From NCBI GenBank assembly GCA_963693285.1, contig OY848917.1, forward strand, positions 12,772,192 through 12,836,191: a DNA stretch of 64,000 nt. The letters run 5' to 3'. The DNA comes from Xestospongia muta. Its lineage: Eukaryota; Porifera; Demospongiae; Haplosclerida; Petrosiidae. The notes under the pieces were generated by a model, which was given only the letters and a program-made list of their open reading frames with translations, was not told the DNA's origin and made no database searches. Below, piece by piece: positions 34,111 to 47,773 of the stretch (its first letter is position 1; every line of letters begins with the position of its first letter). The position numbers and the translations under genes were made by a program.

Positions 34111-37100
34111 GATTACTGGTAACATCTGCTACTATAAATCCTTTGTAGGAAGGGATATTAAGAGTTGGATGCAAATGGCAATATTTATTGTTTCATTGTA
34201 CTAGTCGCAACCTCAGACAACATGTTGATATCACTACTCTAAGGCATGTAAATGTTTTAAGTTTGTGGTTAATTTTCTATACTGTATACTGTCTTTCATT
34301 ATCTGTTGAAAAATTTGATGAATGTAGATATCTTAATAAAGAGTTTGTAAAGCCAACTGCTCAAATCACGCCTCAATATTTACATCGATTAAAAACACAC
34401 CTACTTCTTCACCTCACTGACCACTTATATGATTTTGGAGCAGCTGATTGCTATAACACAGAGAGGTAAGTCTATAACATGTGTCTCACTTTCATTCCTC
34501 ATGATACAGATTTGAAGTATTTAATTCACTTATGAGAGTTAAAAATGTTTATGGTAACTGGCATTCACCTAGCAAAGATATTGCAAATAATTTTACAGTA
34601 CTGGAGTATTTACAATTTATTTGTGTTGGAGGCATGCAAACTAGTCAACTTTGCAGCTTCATTTCTTTTGAATCTGATGTTATGAACTACCTTGCTGTTA
34701 TGACCCAATGTAGAGTCATGGCTGACAGAGGTGATTTTGTCAAAGTGACTGCTGCAGAGGTAGACCTATTGTTTTTTTCCTGTACTTTACCAATGTATTA
34801 TACTAGGTGTCTTTTGGAGTTCTGTTAGCTCTTTTTAGTGATATCAAGACATTAAACAATCTTTGTTCAATGGGAGAATTAAAATGTCCAATCGTAATGA
34901 GTGGGAGGACACCTTTATTAACTGATTTTGACTGTCCTCTACTTAGAACTTTCTAAAGACCAAGCAATGAAGCTCAAACCAAATATGCAAATCTTAAAAG
35001 ATCTGATGGTACAAAGTTTTACAAAATGCAATGAATAGATAAAAAGTGAATATCCATCTCTAAGAACCATTTTGGAAGTATGTCCACATCAATATATAGA
35101 AAAGTAAATTCATATGTGAGTTTCTCTTGTTTATGCATTGTTTCAACTACATGTCAATTTGATTCGAAAACATAAATGTACCGTATCACTTCTGATTGAA
35201 CAACATGATATAGATCATTGCCCGAACATTATGTAAATGATCTAAGAAAACGGAGAAGAACCATAAATGTAGACAGAGCAGAAACGGATTTTCATTTCAT
35301 TCTAGACTGTGTAATACAGATCTCTAACGTAACACATAGACTATCTGCTTGGGCTAGTCAGTACTTTCAATAAGATCTCCAGCTCTTGAACCCTCATCAC
35401 GTTCAATAGTGACCTCAGCTCTCTTGATGGATATGGTGTGTAGTAATATCTCAGAATGTATTACAATCGATGAACTTTGTACGTAGCTCAAGATTTTACA
35501 AGTAAATGACATACCTAACTCTATGCACTGAGGTTTTTGTTTTTTGTTATAGAGCAAGAAATAGATGGAGAGGATATAAATACAGTCTGAAAGTGTACAG
35601 CACTTTGAAAAGTCTTTGTGAACAGTCTCAGGTTTGTATTTACATTCTCGTCATGGTCTTTGATTTATATTACTATATAATCATTATTATAATTATATGG
35701 TTGTAGAGAAAGAATTATTAGGAATGTCCCTCCCACTAATTAGTAGAATGATCTCATGTTTAAAGACAAAAATAACTAGTATTTCAGACCCTTTCTTACT
35801 TGTGTTTCATAATGTATACTGTGAAAAGTCTTACAAATAAACAACTTGCCACAGTCTGGAGGTACGCTTTTGACACTCTTACTATTTTGCTTCCAATATA
35901 TGACTAATGTCTATGTCTTAGAACTTTGTTAATTGTTACAAGGTCACTTGTGAACATATATATGATTTTTTTAAAGCCAATGATTTGACTGCAGAGGTAG
36001 CATTTTATTGATTGTTATTTTTTTTAAAAATTGTTAATTTAGTTCTTATTTTATATGACAGTAAGAAATCATCTCATTATTTCATATAATAATTATATAA
36101 AAGAACATGAGATTTGAAATATTTAATATTTAACTGAACTCAGAATATGAACTGAGCTATAGACCTAGTTCTTAGAGAACCACAGAGGACCAGCCTAGCC
36201 ATTTAAAAATGTCAAAAGAAAACTAACAATAAGGAACATGAAAATCTTGTGCTTCCTTTGTCGTGTGATTATGATGAATGTTTTGTAGAAACTTAAAGGC
36301 CAAGCAATGAAGCTCAAAACAAATATGCAAATCTTAAAAGATCTGATGGTACAAAGTTTTACAAAATGCAATGAATAGATAAAAAGTGAATATCCATCTC
36401 TAAGAACCATTTTGGAAATGTGTCCACATCAATATATAGGAAAGTAAATTCATAAGTGAGTTTCTCTTGTTTATGCATTATTTTTAACTACATACCAATC
36501 TAGGTTGCTCAGAAGTTTGCACCAATAGGAACAAGAAAATAACCTTAAAGAAAAGTATGTAAAAAGTATTCCTTCAGTTGTACTCTATTGTTAAAATACT
36601 TTGGTCATGAATACTACTTTAAAACAGGTCACTTCAGGCTATAGTGATGTTTTTTTTACAGGTAAATACCATTGAGGTGTACATGACTGTCATGACTTTC
36701 TGTTTGTCTGTGTAAATTCGTAGATAAGTCTGCTTTATTGTCACTAAGATGCTTAGGATTCATGTTCATTGTGACATAATCTAAGGTGTATGATGGGGAC
36801 TTTCCATTTCTGTAGTCTGGACTTGCTACTGCTTCCTCTCTAAGCAAAGAGGTGTCATTGCCAGACTACCATTTCGTTCAAGTTTTGTAAAGGTATGAAC
36901 TTGTCAGTAGACTTAATTTTATTATAAAAACAGCTTTGTGGGTGTGTAACTGTTAGTGTTTTTATAACTTTGTGAATAGTATTTAATCAAAATCTGTCAA
37001 CCAACCCTTTTGGCCAATTATTTTAGTTATGAATATTATTTCAGTTCAGTCTTCAAAAACAAGACACTATTAGTTTGTCACCAACTTTGTTATCTATTCC

Positions 37101-37267
37101 CATGGTTTTAGGTAACCATATTCCAGTAACCCTAATATATAGGGAAACGCCTTCACCATTATTAATAGTGCCATTATATTAAAGAAATTTCTTTACTGTA
37201 TATTTTCTTGGAAAGTGTCTTAATACATTGGTATAGTAACTTTTTGTATTGTAAGTAATAATAAGTA
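34111..37267 (+). repeat. Tandem unit b of the transposon 3' part (~3.16 kb)
   Basis: It begins GATTACTGGTAACATCTGCT, as do units c and d. Its best exon pair reads FVKPTAQITPQYLHRLKTHL then DHLYDFGAADCYNTER, spliced at GAGAG|GTAAGT (34,465) to an exon at 34,510 reading FEVFNSLMRVKNVYGNWHS and SPSKDIANNFTVLEY. The upstream exon has TTG-TAC-TAG where copy a has TCA-TAC-TTG, an in-frame stop. The exon at about 35,553-35,632 (ARNRWRGYKYSLKVYSTLKS) is open here but closed in the other copies. Confidence 0.85.
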
Positions 37268-40200
37268 GATTACTGGTAACATCTGCTACTATAAATCCTT
37301 TGTAGGAAGGGATATTAAGAGTTGGATGCAAATGGCAAGAGTTTGTAAAGCCAACTGCTCAAATCACGCCTCAATATTTACATCGATTAAAAACACACCT
37401 ACTTCTTTACCTCACTGACCACTTATGTGATTTTGGAGCAGCTGATTGCTATAACACAGAGAAGTAAGTCTATAACATGTGTCTCACTTTCATTCCTCAT
37501 GATACAGATTTGAAGTATTTAATTCACTTATGAGAGTTAAAAATGTTTATGGTAACTGGCATTCACCTAGCAAAGATATTGCAAATAATTTTACAGTACT
37601 GGAGTATTTACGATTTATTTGTGTTGGAGGCATGCAAACTAGTCAACCTTTGCAGCTTCATTTCTTTTGAATCTGATGTTATGAGCTACCTTGCTGTTAT
37701 GACCCAATGTAGAGTCATGGCTGACAGAGGTGATTTTGTCAAAGTGACTGCTGCAGAGGTAGACCTATTGTTTTTTTCCTGTACTTTACCAATGTATTAT
37801 ACTAGGTGTCTTTTGGAGTTCTGTTAGCTCTTTTTAGTGATATCAAGACATTAAACAATCTTTGTTCAATGGGAGAATTAAAATGCCCTATTGTAATGAG
37901 TGGGAGGACACCTTTATTAACTGATTTTGACTGTCCTCTACTTAGAACTTTCTAAAGACAAACCAATGAAGCTCAAAACAAATATGCAAATCTTAAAAGA
38001 TCTGATGGTACAAAGTTTTACAAAATGCAATGAATAGATAAAAAGTGAATATCCATCTCTAAGAACCATTTTGAAAGTATGTCCACATCAATATATAGAA
38101 AAGTAAATTCATATGTGAGTTTCTCTTGTTTATGCATTGTTTTTAACTACATGTCAATTTGATTCGAAAACATAAATGTACCGTATCACTTCTGATTGAA
38201 CAACATGATATAGATCATTGCCCGAACATTGTGTAAATGATCTAAGAAAACGGAGAAGAACCATAAATGTAGACAGAGCAGATACGGATTTTCATTTCAT
38301 TCTAGACAGTGTAATACAGATCTCTAACGTAACATATAGACTATCTGCTTGGGCTGGTCAATACTTTCAATAAGATCTCCGGCTCTTGAACCCTCATCAC
38401 GTTCAATAGTGACCTCTGCTCTCTTGATGGATATGGTGTGTAGTAATAATCTCAGAATGTATTACGATCGATGAACTTCGTATGTAGCTCAAGATTTTAC
38501 AAGTAAATGACATACCTAACTCTATGCACTGAGGTTTTTTTTTGTTATAGAGCAAGAAATAGATGGAGAGACTATTAATACAGTCTGAAAGTGTACAGCA
38601 CTTTAAAAAGGCTTTGTGAACAGTCTCAGGTTTGTATTTCCATTCTTAGGAATGTCCCTCCCAGCAGTTAGTACAATGATCTCATGAAGGGGAAGGACAT
38701 TCCAGGAAATATGTACATACCATCAAGCTTAAACAGCTCAGAATGATCATAATGAAAAAGATGTGATCACATTTTTAGTTTTATTAGAATGATATCTAAA
38801 GACATCTTTATAGTTTAAAGACAAAAATAGCTAGTATTTCAGACCCTTTCTTATTCTTGTGTTTCATAAATGTATACTGTGAAAAGTCTTACAAATAAAC
38901 AACTTGCCACAGTCTGGAGGTACGCTTTTGACACTCTTACTATTTTGCTTCCAATATATGACTAATGTCTATGTCTTAGAACGTTGTTAATTGTTACAAG
39001 GTCACTTGTGAACATATATATGATTTTTTTAAAGCCAATGATTTGACTGCAGAGGTAGCATTTTATTGATTGTTACTTTTTTAAAAATTGTTAATTTAGT
39101 TCTTATTTTATATGACAGTAAGAATTCATCTCATTATTTCATATAATAATTATATAAAAGAACATGAGATTTGAAATATTTAATATCTCATGTTCTTTTA
39201 TATAATTCAGCCTAGCCATTTAAAAATGTCAAAAGAAAACTAACAATAAGGAACATGAAAATCTTGTGCTTCCTTTGTCGTGTGGTTATGATGAATGTTT
39301 TGTAGAAACTTAAAGGCCAAGCAATGAAGCTCAAAACAAATATGCAAATCTTAAAAGATCTGATGGTACAAAGTTTTACAAAATGCAATGAATAGATAAA
39401 AAGTGAATATCCATCTCTAAGAACCATTTTGGAAGTGTGTCCACATCAATATATAGAAAAGTAAATTCATATGTGAGTTTCTCTTGTTTATGCATTATTT
39501 TTAACTACATACCAATCTAGGTTGCTCAGAATTTTGCACCAATAGGAACAAGAAAATAACCTTAAAGAAAAGTATGTAAAAAGTATTCCTTCAGTTGTAC
39601 TCTATTGTTAAAATACTTTGGTCATGAATACTGCTTTAAAACAGGTCACTTCAGGCTATAGTGATGATGATATACAGGTAAATACCATTGAGGTGTACAT
39701 GACTGTCATGACTTTCTGTTTGTCTGTGTAAATTCGTAGATAAGTCTGCTTTATTGTCACTAAGATGCTTAGGATTCATGTTCATTGTGACATAATCTCA
39801 GGTGTATGATGGGGACTTTCCATTTCTGTAGTCTGGACTTGCTACTGCTTCCTCTCTAAGCAAAGAGGTGTCATTGCCAGACTACCATTTCGTTCAAGTT
39901 TTGTAAAGGTATGAACTTGTCAGTAGACTTAATTTTATTATAAAAACAGCTTTATGGGTGTGTAACTGTTAGTGTTTTTATAACTTTGTGAATAGTATTT
40001 AATTGAATAGTGTCAACCAACCCTTTTGGCTTGTTGTTTTAGTCATGAATATTATTTCGGTTCAGTCTTCAAAAAGAAGACTCTGTTAGTTTGTCACAGA
40101 CTGTGTTATCTATTCCCATGCGAAATGTGTGGACTTTTCTTCTTCGCCCCTATCACTTTATATAAGTCATGAATATTATTTCGGTTCAGTCTTCAAAAAC

Positions 40201-40407
40201 AAGACACTATTAGTTTGTCACCAACTTTGTTATCTATTCCCATGGTTTTAGGTAACCTTATTCCAGTAACCCTAATATATAGGGAAACGCCTTCACTATT
40301 ATTAATAGTGCCATTATATTAAAGAAATTTCTTTACTGTATATTATCTTGGAAAGTGTCTTAATACATTGGTATAGTAACTTTTTGTATTGTAGGTAATA
40401 ATAAGTA
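37268..40407 (+). repeat. Tandem unit c of the transposon 3' part (~3.14 kb)
   Basis: Nearly identical to unit b except for a deletion at about 37,337. There, GGATGCAAATGGCA runs straight into AGAGTTTGTAAAGCC, removing about 190 bp of coding and intron sequence. Near 39,185 a short inverted copy of CATGAGATTTGAAATATT also replaces local sequence. It ends with a partial internal duplication (about 40,040-40,200) of TCATGAATATTATTTCGG. Confidence 0.85.
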
Positions 40408-43400
40408 GATTACTGGTAACATCTGCTACTATAAATCCTTTGTAGGAAGGGATATTAAGAGTTAGATGCAAATGGCAATATTTATTGTTTCATTGTACTA
40501 GTCGCAATCTCAGACAACATGTTGATATTTCTACTCTAAGGTATGCAAATGTTTTAAGTTTAATTTTGTGATTAATTGCACAATTGAAGATTTTCTATGC
40601 TGTATACTGTTATTCATTATCTGTTGAAAAATTTGATGAATGTAGATATCTTTATGAAGAGTTTGTAAAGCCAACTGCTCAAATCACGCCTCAATATTTA
40701 CATCGATTAAAAACACACCTACTTCTTTACCTCACTGACCACTTATGTGATTTTGGAGCAGCTGATTGCTATAACACAGAGAGGTAGGTCTATAACATGT
40801 GTCTCACTTTCATTCCTCATGATACAGATTTGAAGTATTTAATTCACTTATGAGAGTTAAAAATGTTTATGGTAACTGGCATTCACCTAGCAAAGATATT
40901 GGAAATAATTTTACAGTACTGGAGTATTTACGATTTATTTGTGCTGGAGGCATGCAAACTAGTCAACTTTGCAGCTTCATTTCTTTTGAATCTGATGTTA
41001 TGAACTACCTTGCTGTTATGACCCAATGTAGAGTCATGGCTGACAGAGGTGATTTTGTCAAAGTGACTGCTGCAGAGGTAGACCTATTGTTTTTTGCTGT
41101 ACTTTACCAATATATTATACTAGGTGTCTTTTGGAGTTCTATTAGTTCTTTTTAGTGATATCAAGACATTAAACAATCTTTGTTCAATGGGAGAATTAAA
41201 ATGCCCAATTGTAATGAGTGGGAGGACACCTTTATTAACTGATTTTGACTGTCCTCTACTTAGAACTTTCTAAAGACCAACCAACAAAGCTCAAAACAAA
41301 TATGCAAATCTTAAAAGATCTGATGGTTCAAAGTTTTACAAAATCAAATGAATAGATAAAAAGTGAATATCCATCTCTAAGAACCATTTTGGAAGTATGT
41401 CCACATCAATATATAGAAAAGTAAATTCATATGTGAGTTTCTCTTGTTTATGCATTGTTTTTAACTACGTGTCAATTCGATTCGAAAACATACATGTACC
41501 ATATCACTTCTGATTGAACAACGTGATACAGATCATTGCCCGAACATTGTGTAAATGAACTAAGAAAACGGAGAAGAACCATAAATGTAGACAGAGCAGA
41601 TACGGATTTTCATTTCATTCTAGACTGTGTAATACAGATCTCTAACGTAACACATAGACTATCTGCTTGAGCTGGTCAATACTTTCAATAAGATCTCCGG
41701 CTCTTGAACCCTCATCACGTTCAATAGTGACCTCAGCTCTCTTGATGGATATGGTGTGTAGTAATAATCTCAGAATGTATTACAATCGATGAACTTTGTA
41801 TGTAGTTCAAGATTTTACAAGTAAATGACATACCTAACTCTATGCACTGAGGTTTTTGTTTTTGTTATAGAGCAAGAAATAGATGGAGAGGCTATTAATA
41901 CAGTCTGAAAGTGTACAGCACTTTGAAAAGTCTTTGTGAACAGTCTCAGGTTTGTATTTACATTCTCGTCATGGTCTTTGATTTATATTACTATATAATC
42001 ATTATTATAATTATATGGTTGTAGAGAAAGAATTATTAGGAATGTCCCTCCTAGCAATTAGTACAATGATCTCATGAAGGGGAAGGACATTCCAGGATAT
42101 ACGTACATACCATCAAGCTTAAACAGCTCAGAATGATCATAATGAAAAAGATGTGATCAAGTTTTTAGTTTTATTAGAATGATATCTAAAGACATCTTTA
42201 TAGTTTAAAGACAAAAATAACTAGTATTTCAGACCCTTTCTTATTCTTGTGTTTCATAAATGTATACTGTGAAAAGTCTTACAAATAAACAACTTGCCAC
42301 AGTCTGGAGGTACGCTTTTGACACTCTTACTATTTTGCTTCCAATATATGACTAATGTCTATGTCTTAGAACGTTGTTAATTGTTACAAGGTCACTTGTG
42401 AACATATATATGATTTTTTTAAAGCCAATGATTTGACTGCAGAGGTAGCATTTTATTAATTGTTACTTTTTTTAAAAATTGTTAATCTAGCTCTTATTTT
42501 ATATGACAGTAAGAAATCATCTCATTATTTCATATAATAATTATATAAAAGAACATGAGATTTGAAATATTTAATATTTAACTGAACTCAGAATATGAAC
42601 TGACCTATAGACCTAGTTCTTAGAGAACCACAGAGGACTATCCTAGCCATTTAAAAATGTCAAAAGAAAACTAACAATAAGGAACATGAAAATCTTGTGC
42701 TTCCTTTGTCGTGTGATTATGATGAATGTTTTGTAGAAACTTAAAGGCCAAGCAATGAAGCTCAAAACAAATATGCAAATCTTAAAAGATCTGATGGTAC
42801 ATAGTTTTACAAAATGCAATGAATAGATAAAAAGTGAATATCCATCTCTAAGAACCATTTTGGAAGTGTGTCCACATCAATATATAGAAAAGTAAATTCA
42901 TATGTGAGTTTCTCTTGTTTATGCATTATTTTTAACTACATACCAATCTATGTTGCTGAGAATTTTGCACCAATAGGAACAAGAAAATAACCTTAAAGAA
43001 AAGTATGTAGAAAGTATTCCTTCAGTTGTACTCTATTGTTAAAATACTTTGGTCATGAATACTGCTTTAAAACAGGTCACTTCAGGCTATAGTGATGATG
43101 TTTTTACAGGTAAATACCATTGAGGTGTACATGACTGTCATGACTTTCTGTTTGTCTGTGTAAATTTGTAGATAAGTCTGCTTTATTGTCACTAAGATGC
43201 TTAGGATTCATGTTCATTGTGACATAATCTAAGGTGTATGATGGGGACTTTCCATTTCTGTAGTCTGGACTTGCTACTGCTTCCTCTCTAAGCAAAGGGG
43301 TGTCAATACCAGACTACCATTCTGTTCAAGTTTTGTACAAGCATGAACTTGTCAGTACACTTAATTTTATTATAAAAACAGCTTTATGGGTGTGTAACTG

Positions 43401-43595
43401 TTAGTGTTTTTATAACTTTGTGAATAGTATTTAATTTATCTAATCCCATGGTTTCAGGTAATCTTATTTCAGTAACCCTAATATATAGGAAACGACTTAT
43501 ATTAAAAAGAATTTTTTTACTGTCTATTTACTTGGAAAGTGCCTTAATACATTGATATAGTAACTTTTTATATTGTAAGTAAATAATAAGTAGAT
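40408..43595 (+). repeat. Tandem unit d of the transposon 3' part (~3.19 kb)
   Basis: The third near-identical copy. It carries the same stop (TTG-TAC-TAG) at about 40,495 and the same fused segment GTGCTGGAGGCATGCAAACT as unit b. The final ~150 bp are more diverged, and the boundary at 43,595 falls where the next unit would begin (AGTAGAT). Confidence 0.85.
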
Positions 43596-45479
43596 AGTCT
43601 AAGTACTAGGTGGGTTTATGTTAGCATCAATGACACCATTTTGTCATTGCTGTTCCTTCTCCTTGTATACTGCATTATTTTCATTAAAACAGCATTGGAA
43701 CATTTCCCATCAGACTGAGCTAATAATCAACCACATATTAAATCAATACTTATAGCAGTTAAGCAAAGTCTATAGTGATACAATACAGTATTGCCATTTC
43801 AGCTGCACATTATAATATTATATTAAATATGGTATATCATTCTATAACAAATTATGTCCTAACATTTTCCATCAAAAGGTTACAAAGTTACTTCCTCAAG
43901 TCAGTTTCAAATGGGACACAGTAACTGGTACATATGTGTCTGGGATGAATCAATAATACAAGTCATTGATGAAGGTTGACATGATAGATATTTGACTTTG
44001 AAACTCCAGCTTTTTGTAATCAGAGTTAATAGTTTAAATAAAAGTTTAGTACAATTTGACAATTATACTTTGCTATTTTTGCAATTAATTTTGATAGTTG
44101 ACTTTGAAAAAAATTTAATATTTCTGACAAATGAATGTGATAATTATGACAATGGTTGTTAAGTTGGCTAGGAATTTGCTAATTAACATTTCACACATGA
44201 AATTGGAATCACATAGGTTCTGTTGATAGCTACCAACATTTGTTGTTATAACATACAAATTTGTCAGTTTAACATAAACTTCTGTCATTGTTAATGTTCT
44301 GATATGATACTGTTGTTTGAATCTCATCACCAACACAAATAGTGTTTGTCAAAATAGTAATATCATTTATTAGCAGTGAATGAAAAACCTAAACTGCAGA
44401 ACCCACACTGCAGTTTCTGTAATAATATTAGTTTGTCATGCTACCACTAGTATTGTATGAGAACATAACTTACTAAATATTTAGAATAAAATAGGCAACG
44501 TTAACAGTTGTACATGAAGATATCTATACTTTATGTAATTGATTTGAGGTGGTAGATTATGTTAAACTAAACATTTTATAACTGTAGACACTATTGTTGC
44601 TGATTTAGAGCAGTTTAAAGTGTACTGTAGTTAACAGAAAGACAAGTACCTGTACCCCGCCCACACAGTAGAATCAAGGGTCGATAAAAAGCACTATGAA
44701 CTGTAGAACTGTAGTAATATTAATTTGTTACAATTGCCATGCTGCCACTGTATGAGAGGTTATTAAATATTTACAATAAAATTGGTAAACAAGATTGTGT
44801 GACTCTTTACTTTATGCACTTGATTGGAGGTGATATGAAAGATGTTAAAACTATAGGTGGGACATATACAGGTATCAGTTTAATCTTTTAAGTTCTATCA
44901 GTATTACAGCAAATCTTTATCTAATCCTTCCTTTATTGGAATACTGCTGTTGTCTTTGACAAAAGGTATACTGAAAATCTCCAACCTGTTCAAAAAATAT
45001 TTACAGAATTATCTCTTGCAATTTGTGCTGGCCCACTTCCAAATGTGTCATACAACCTTATCTCAGATCTTTTTCATCTTTTGTGACAAGATGATACTTC
45101 AAACTACTACAAATACAGCTTGTTTTAACTGGTAACTTATCCTTTGACATGACATTTTTTAAATTTCAATATTCCGCCTTTATTATGTACCTGTTCCTCT
45201 GACAAGTACAATCTAGTAATTCCATTTGTGCATACATTAAATGACCAATCATCTTTTTAGTATATTGTTCCAACTTATGAAACACATTGTCACATGACAT
45301 TCAGCTGTGGTACGGATCTGGGATACTCTTAATTTTCAAATTAAGAGCTCTATGTTTATAAAGAAAACTTTATTTTATATTCTTTTCTGTTTGTATAGCT
45401 GTAACTTATTTCTTCTTTTCCAATGTTTCTAAATATTCACAAACATGTAAGCCGTAATGAAAAAAATCTAATTGGCGAC
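43596..45479. other. Unassigned sequence with one diverged direct duplication
   Basis: Copies at about 44,395-44,570 and 44,695-44,850 share the order CTGTAATAATATTA or its variant, GCCACTGTATGAGA or CCACTAGTATTG, ATTTAGAATAAAAT or ATTTACAATAAAAT, and GATGTTAAA near the end. No gene is supported. Confidence 0.55.
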
Positions 45480-46060
45480 CTATATAGCATTTCTCTATGG
45501 GGCGTGTCCGATTAGTAGAGTTAAAAGGTCGTTGCAGTGATATGCACTTGGTAGATAAGTTTTGAGCTACTAAAGAAACAGACGCTAAACGTTGGAATAC
45601 GTATTACGTAAGTTCAATAATTTAGGCTGTTATAATATTTGTAGATCTGGTAGGAAATACTTCAGTTGTATATGATCTCTGGCGCTGTCTCCCCTTCGCT
45701 TGATCTGGCACGCAGTTGATGCAATTTAAGTCTAACTCGCATGCAGATATCACATATACTTAGAATCCCGAATGTTCCTATATCCTGTTAGGTCAACTAG
45801 TATATAAGTCTCTTTAACCAAAATCCAGAACCCAACTCAACTGGAAAGATCTCACTGCATGACGCTCGATTATAAGAGACTGCTCGTGGTACTCGCGCTC
45901 CGAGTTTTATTAAGTAACAAGAAAAGTCTAGAGATAGTTAATTGGAATTTTTAAAATACGCGAAAATGGGCGGAAAAATAGAAAAAAGAATTGGAATGTC
46001 CGTCTTCACCTCCCGTAAAAAAAGCTCTTGGACAGTCATGTTCGCAGTGAAAGTGTTGAC
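45480..46060 (+). promoter_or_regulatory. CpG-containing block, candidate promoter / 5' end of gene 2
   Basis: Against very A+T-rich surroundings this block has many CG dinucleotides (GGGGCGTGTCCGATTAG, ACGCTAAACGTTGGAATACG, GACGCTCG, GGTACTCGCGCTCCGAG). A donor-like ACGTAAGT occurs near 45,607. It is 1.7-2.2 kb upstream of the start codon of gene 2, whose coding exon follows an acceptor-like TTTCTTCAG. A non-coding first exon here is therefore possible. There is no direct evidence of transcription. Confidence 0.3.
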
Positions 46061-46984
46061 TTAATTTTTAGGGAGGCAATAAACGTGTAAAATAAAGACA
46101 TATTTAAAAAAATTAAAAGATGTGCATAAGATGTCAAGATCTGTGTGAAAGGTGAATAAGAAGATAGACTGAATTACAAGGTATTTACACAAAAAATATG
46201 CTACATATGCTAATAACTATTTTATGATGGACAGACTAAAGAAAGAGATCAATGTTGCATTTGTCATTAAATCTAGCCTCACACTGTGCGAGGCAAACCC
46301 TGTTTATCCACATATTCTAGTATAATTAATTATCTTTTTTATTAACTAATGAAATTTTAGAACAGCTTACTGGATACAAGAAGTTATGTTACTATAGAAC
46401 TACTATAGACAAACCTTTTTACCAAGTTTGAAAGTTGCAGCATATACAGAAACCTCAGAGCTGGGTCTTTACTTGCTTGATCGATTTTTTTAGACATAGC
46501 ATTTGGATATAGTACCTTTACAAAACCTACTTTATTTTGCTTTAGATTATGAATGTTTACATCTGCCATGACAAAATGGAATACAAAGTGAACAGCATCT
46601 TCGTATCTGCTTTTATGTGACATCATGTAAATTTGCATATTGTAAATGAGCCCTCACACATGTAGGTAGTTTTCGAAAGTATTGAGAAATGTCATTACGA
46701 CAAACATAAAACAAGATAGAAAACTCAGATAAAGAGCTAGAAAGCAATTTTATAATCTAGATTCACAAAATCCTAGGAACATTAAAATCAAGGCCACAAT
46801 CAAGTAGGTTGATGATTCTCTCATTCTTTTAAAATTCTACAGAACTGTTGTTCAAATCAACTTGAAGAGAGTATATGACCTCAGACTGCTACAAATTATG
46901 TATTCATTATAGTTAAATTAAAGGCTTGCATCTTTTAGATATAAGTCAGTTGTCGAACTTTGAATTGAATTGATGAACAGAATA

Positions 46985-47360
46985 TAGTCTATGAGGTAGG
47001 CTCTTCCTTACTGCTTCACGAGAAGGGTCTAGAAAAAAGATCACATAAAAGTTTAATTCATTATGATAAGTAAAACAAGGAAACTATACAACACTAATGA
47101 TCTTACCTTTCTGTGCTTGTTGGCTACATTTGAAGATAACACTTTTTTCATAAGGTCATAAATAGTCTCACCTTAATAGCAAACATGAACAACTTTTTTC
47201 TTTCTACAAGCAAGATACTAGCATGCAAACAATTGATATAATACTGTCTCCTTCCATCTGCCTATGTTAACCAGAATTTGAGTAGTGGAATCTAATTGAT
47301 CAACTGAAATGTAATCAATTGTAACCTTTGTGACCCTTTATGCACATTACCAAAGTGGAA
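46985..47360 (+). repeat. Diverged repeat shared with a gene 1 intron
   Basis: This is the partner of 11,825-12,210, with the same landmarks in the same order and orientation (GAAGGGTCTAG, AGCAAGATA, GTAGTGGAATC, GAAATGTAATCAATTGT). It lies about 380 bp before the gene 2 start codon. No coding content. Confidence 0.6.
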
Positions 47361-47737
47361 AGTCTACTTTGATAATTTAAATGCATTTTATAACTGGTAA
47401 ACTCTCTACTGTTGCATTTAAATCTGCGTTTGTTTTGCTAGTTTGAACAATTCTCATATTATGAAGTGTTTTTGTGTTCTTTCTTAAATAAAATCATATC
47501 TGCATACTGTCCACACACCTTATGGATAATTAGACTATTTTCTTCAATAGTGCTATTATAATGATTAGTACTAAAGTTACCAATTTTAGTAGACTGCTTC
47601 CTGCATACATTTTGCTAACCATGTTAATAATGTATTATTAATAGTCTCCTAGTGATATATCTGAGTATTATTAACTATAGCAAGATAAACTTATTTAATC
47701 AACTTTATGTACATTAAACTTTCTTCAGAAATTAAAC

Positions 47738-47773
47738 ATGGGTTCAAAACCAACAAAGGAAACAACATTGAAT
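47738..47773 (+). CDS. Gene 2 start exon
   Basis: ATG in the context AAACATGG, reading MGSKPTKETTLN, then a GTAAGT donor in phase 0. TTTCTTCAG lies 13 bp upstream of the ATG and could be the acceptor of a 5' UTR intron. The start is supported because the next exon reads in the same phase into an ankyrin repeat. Confidence 0.7.

Noticed and set aside
34532..41155. Open stretches of ~95-100 codons repeated in the tandem units (34,532-34,828; 37,543-37,827; 40,850-41,155)
   Set aside because: They run through a splice donor and a deletion junction. They are by-products of the fused transposon segment and not separate genes.
36195..43295. Recurring minus-strand open frames of 71 and 63 codons in the tandem units
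   Set aside because: They are antisense to plus-strand transposon-derived coding sequence (MKLKTNMQILKDLMVQSF) and recur only because the DNA is duplicated.
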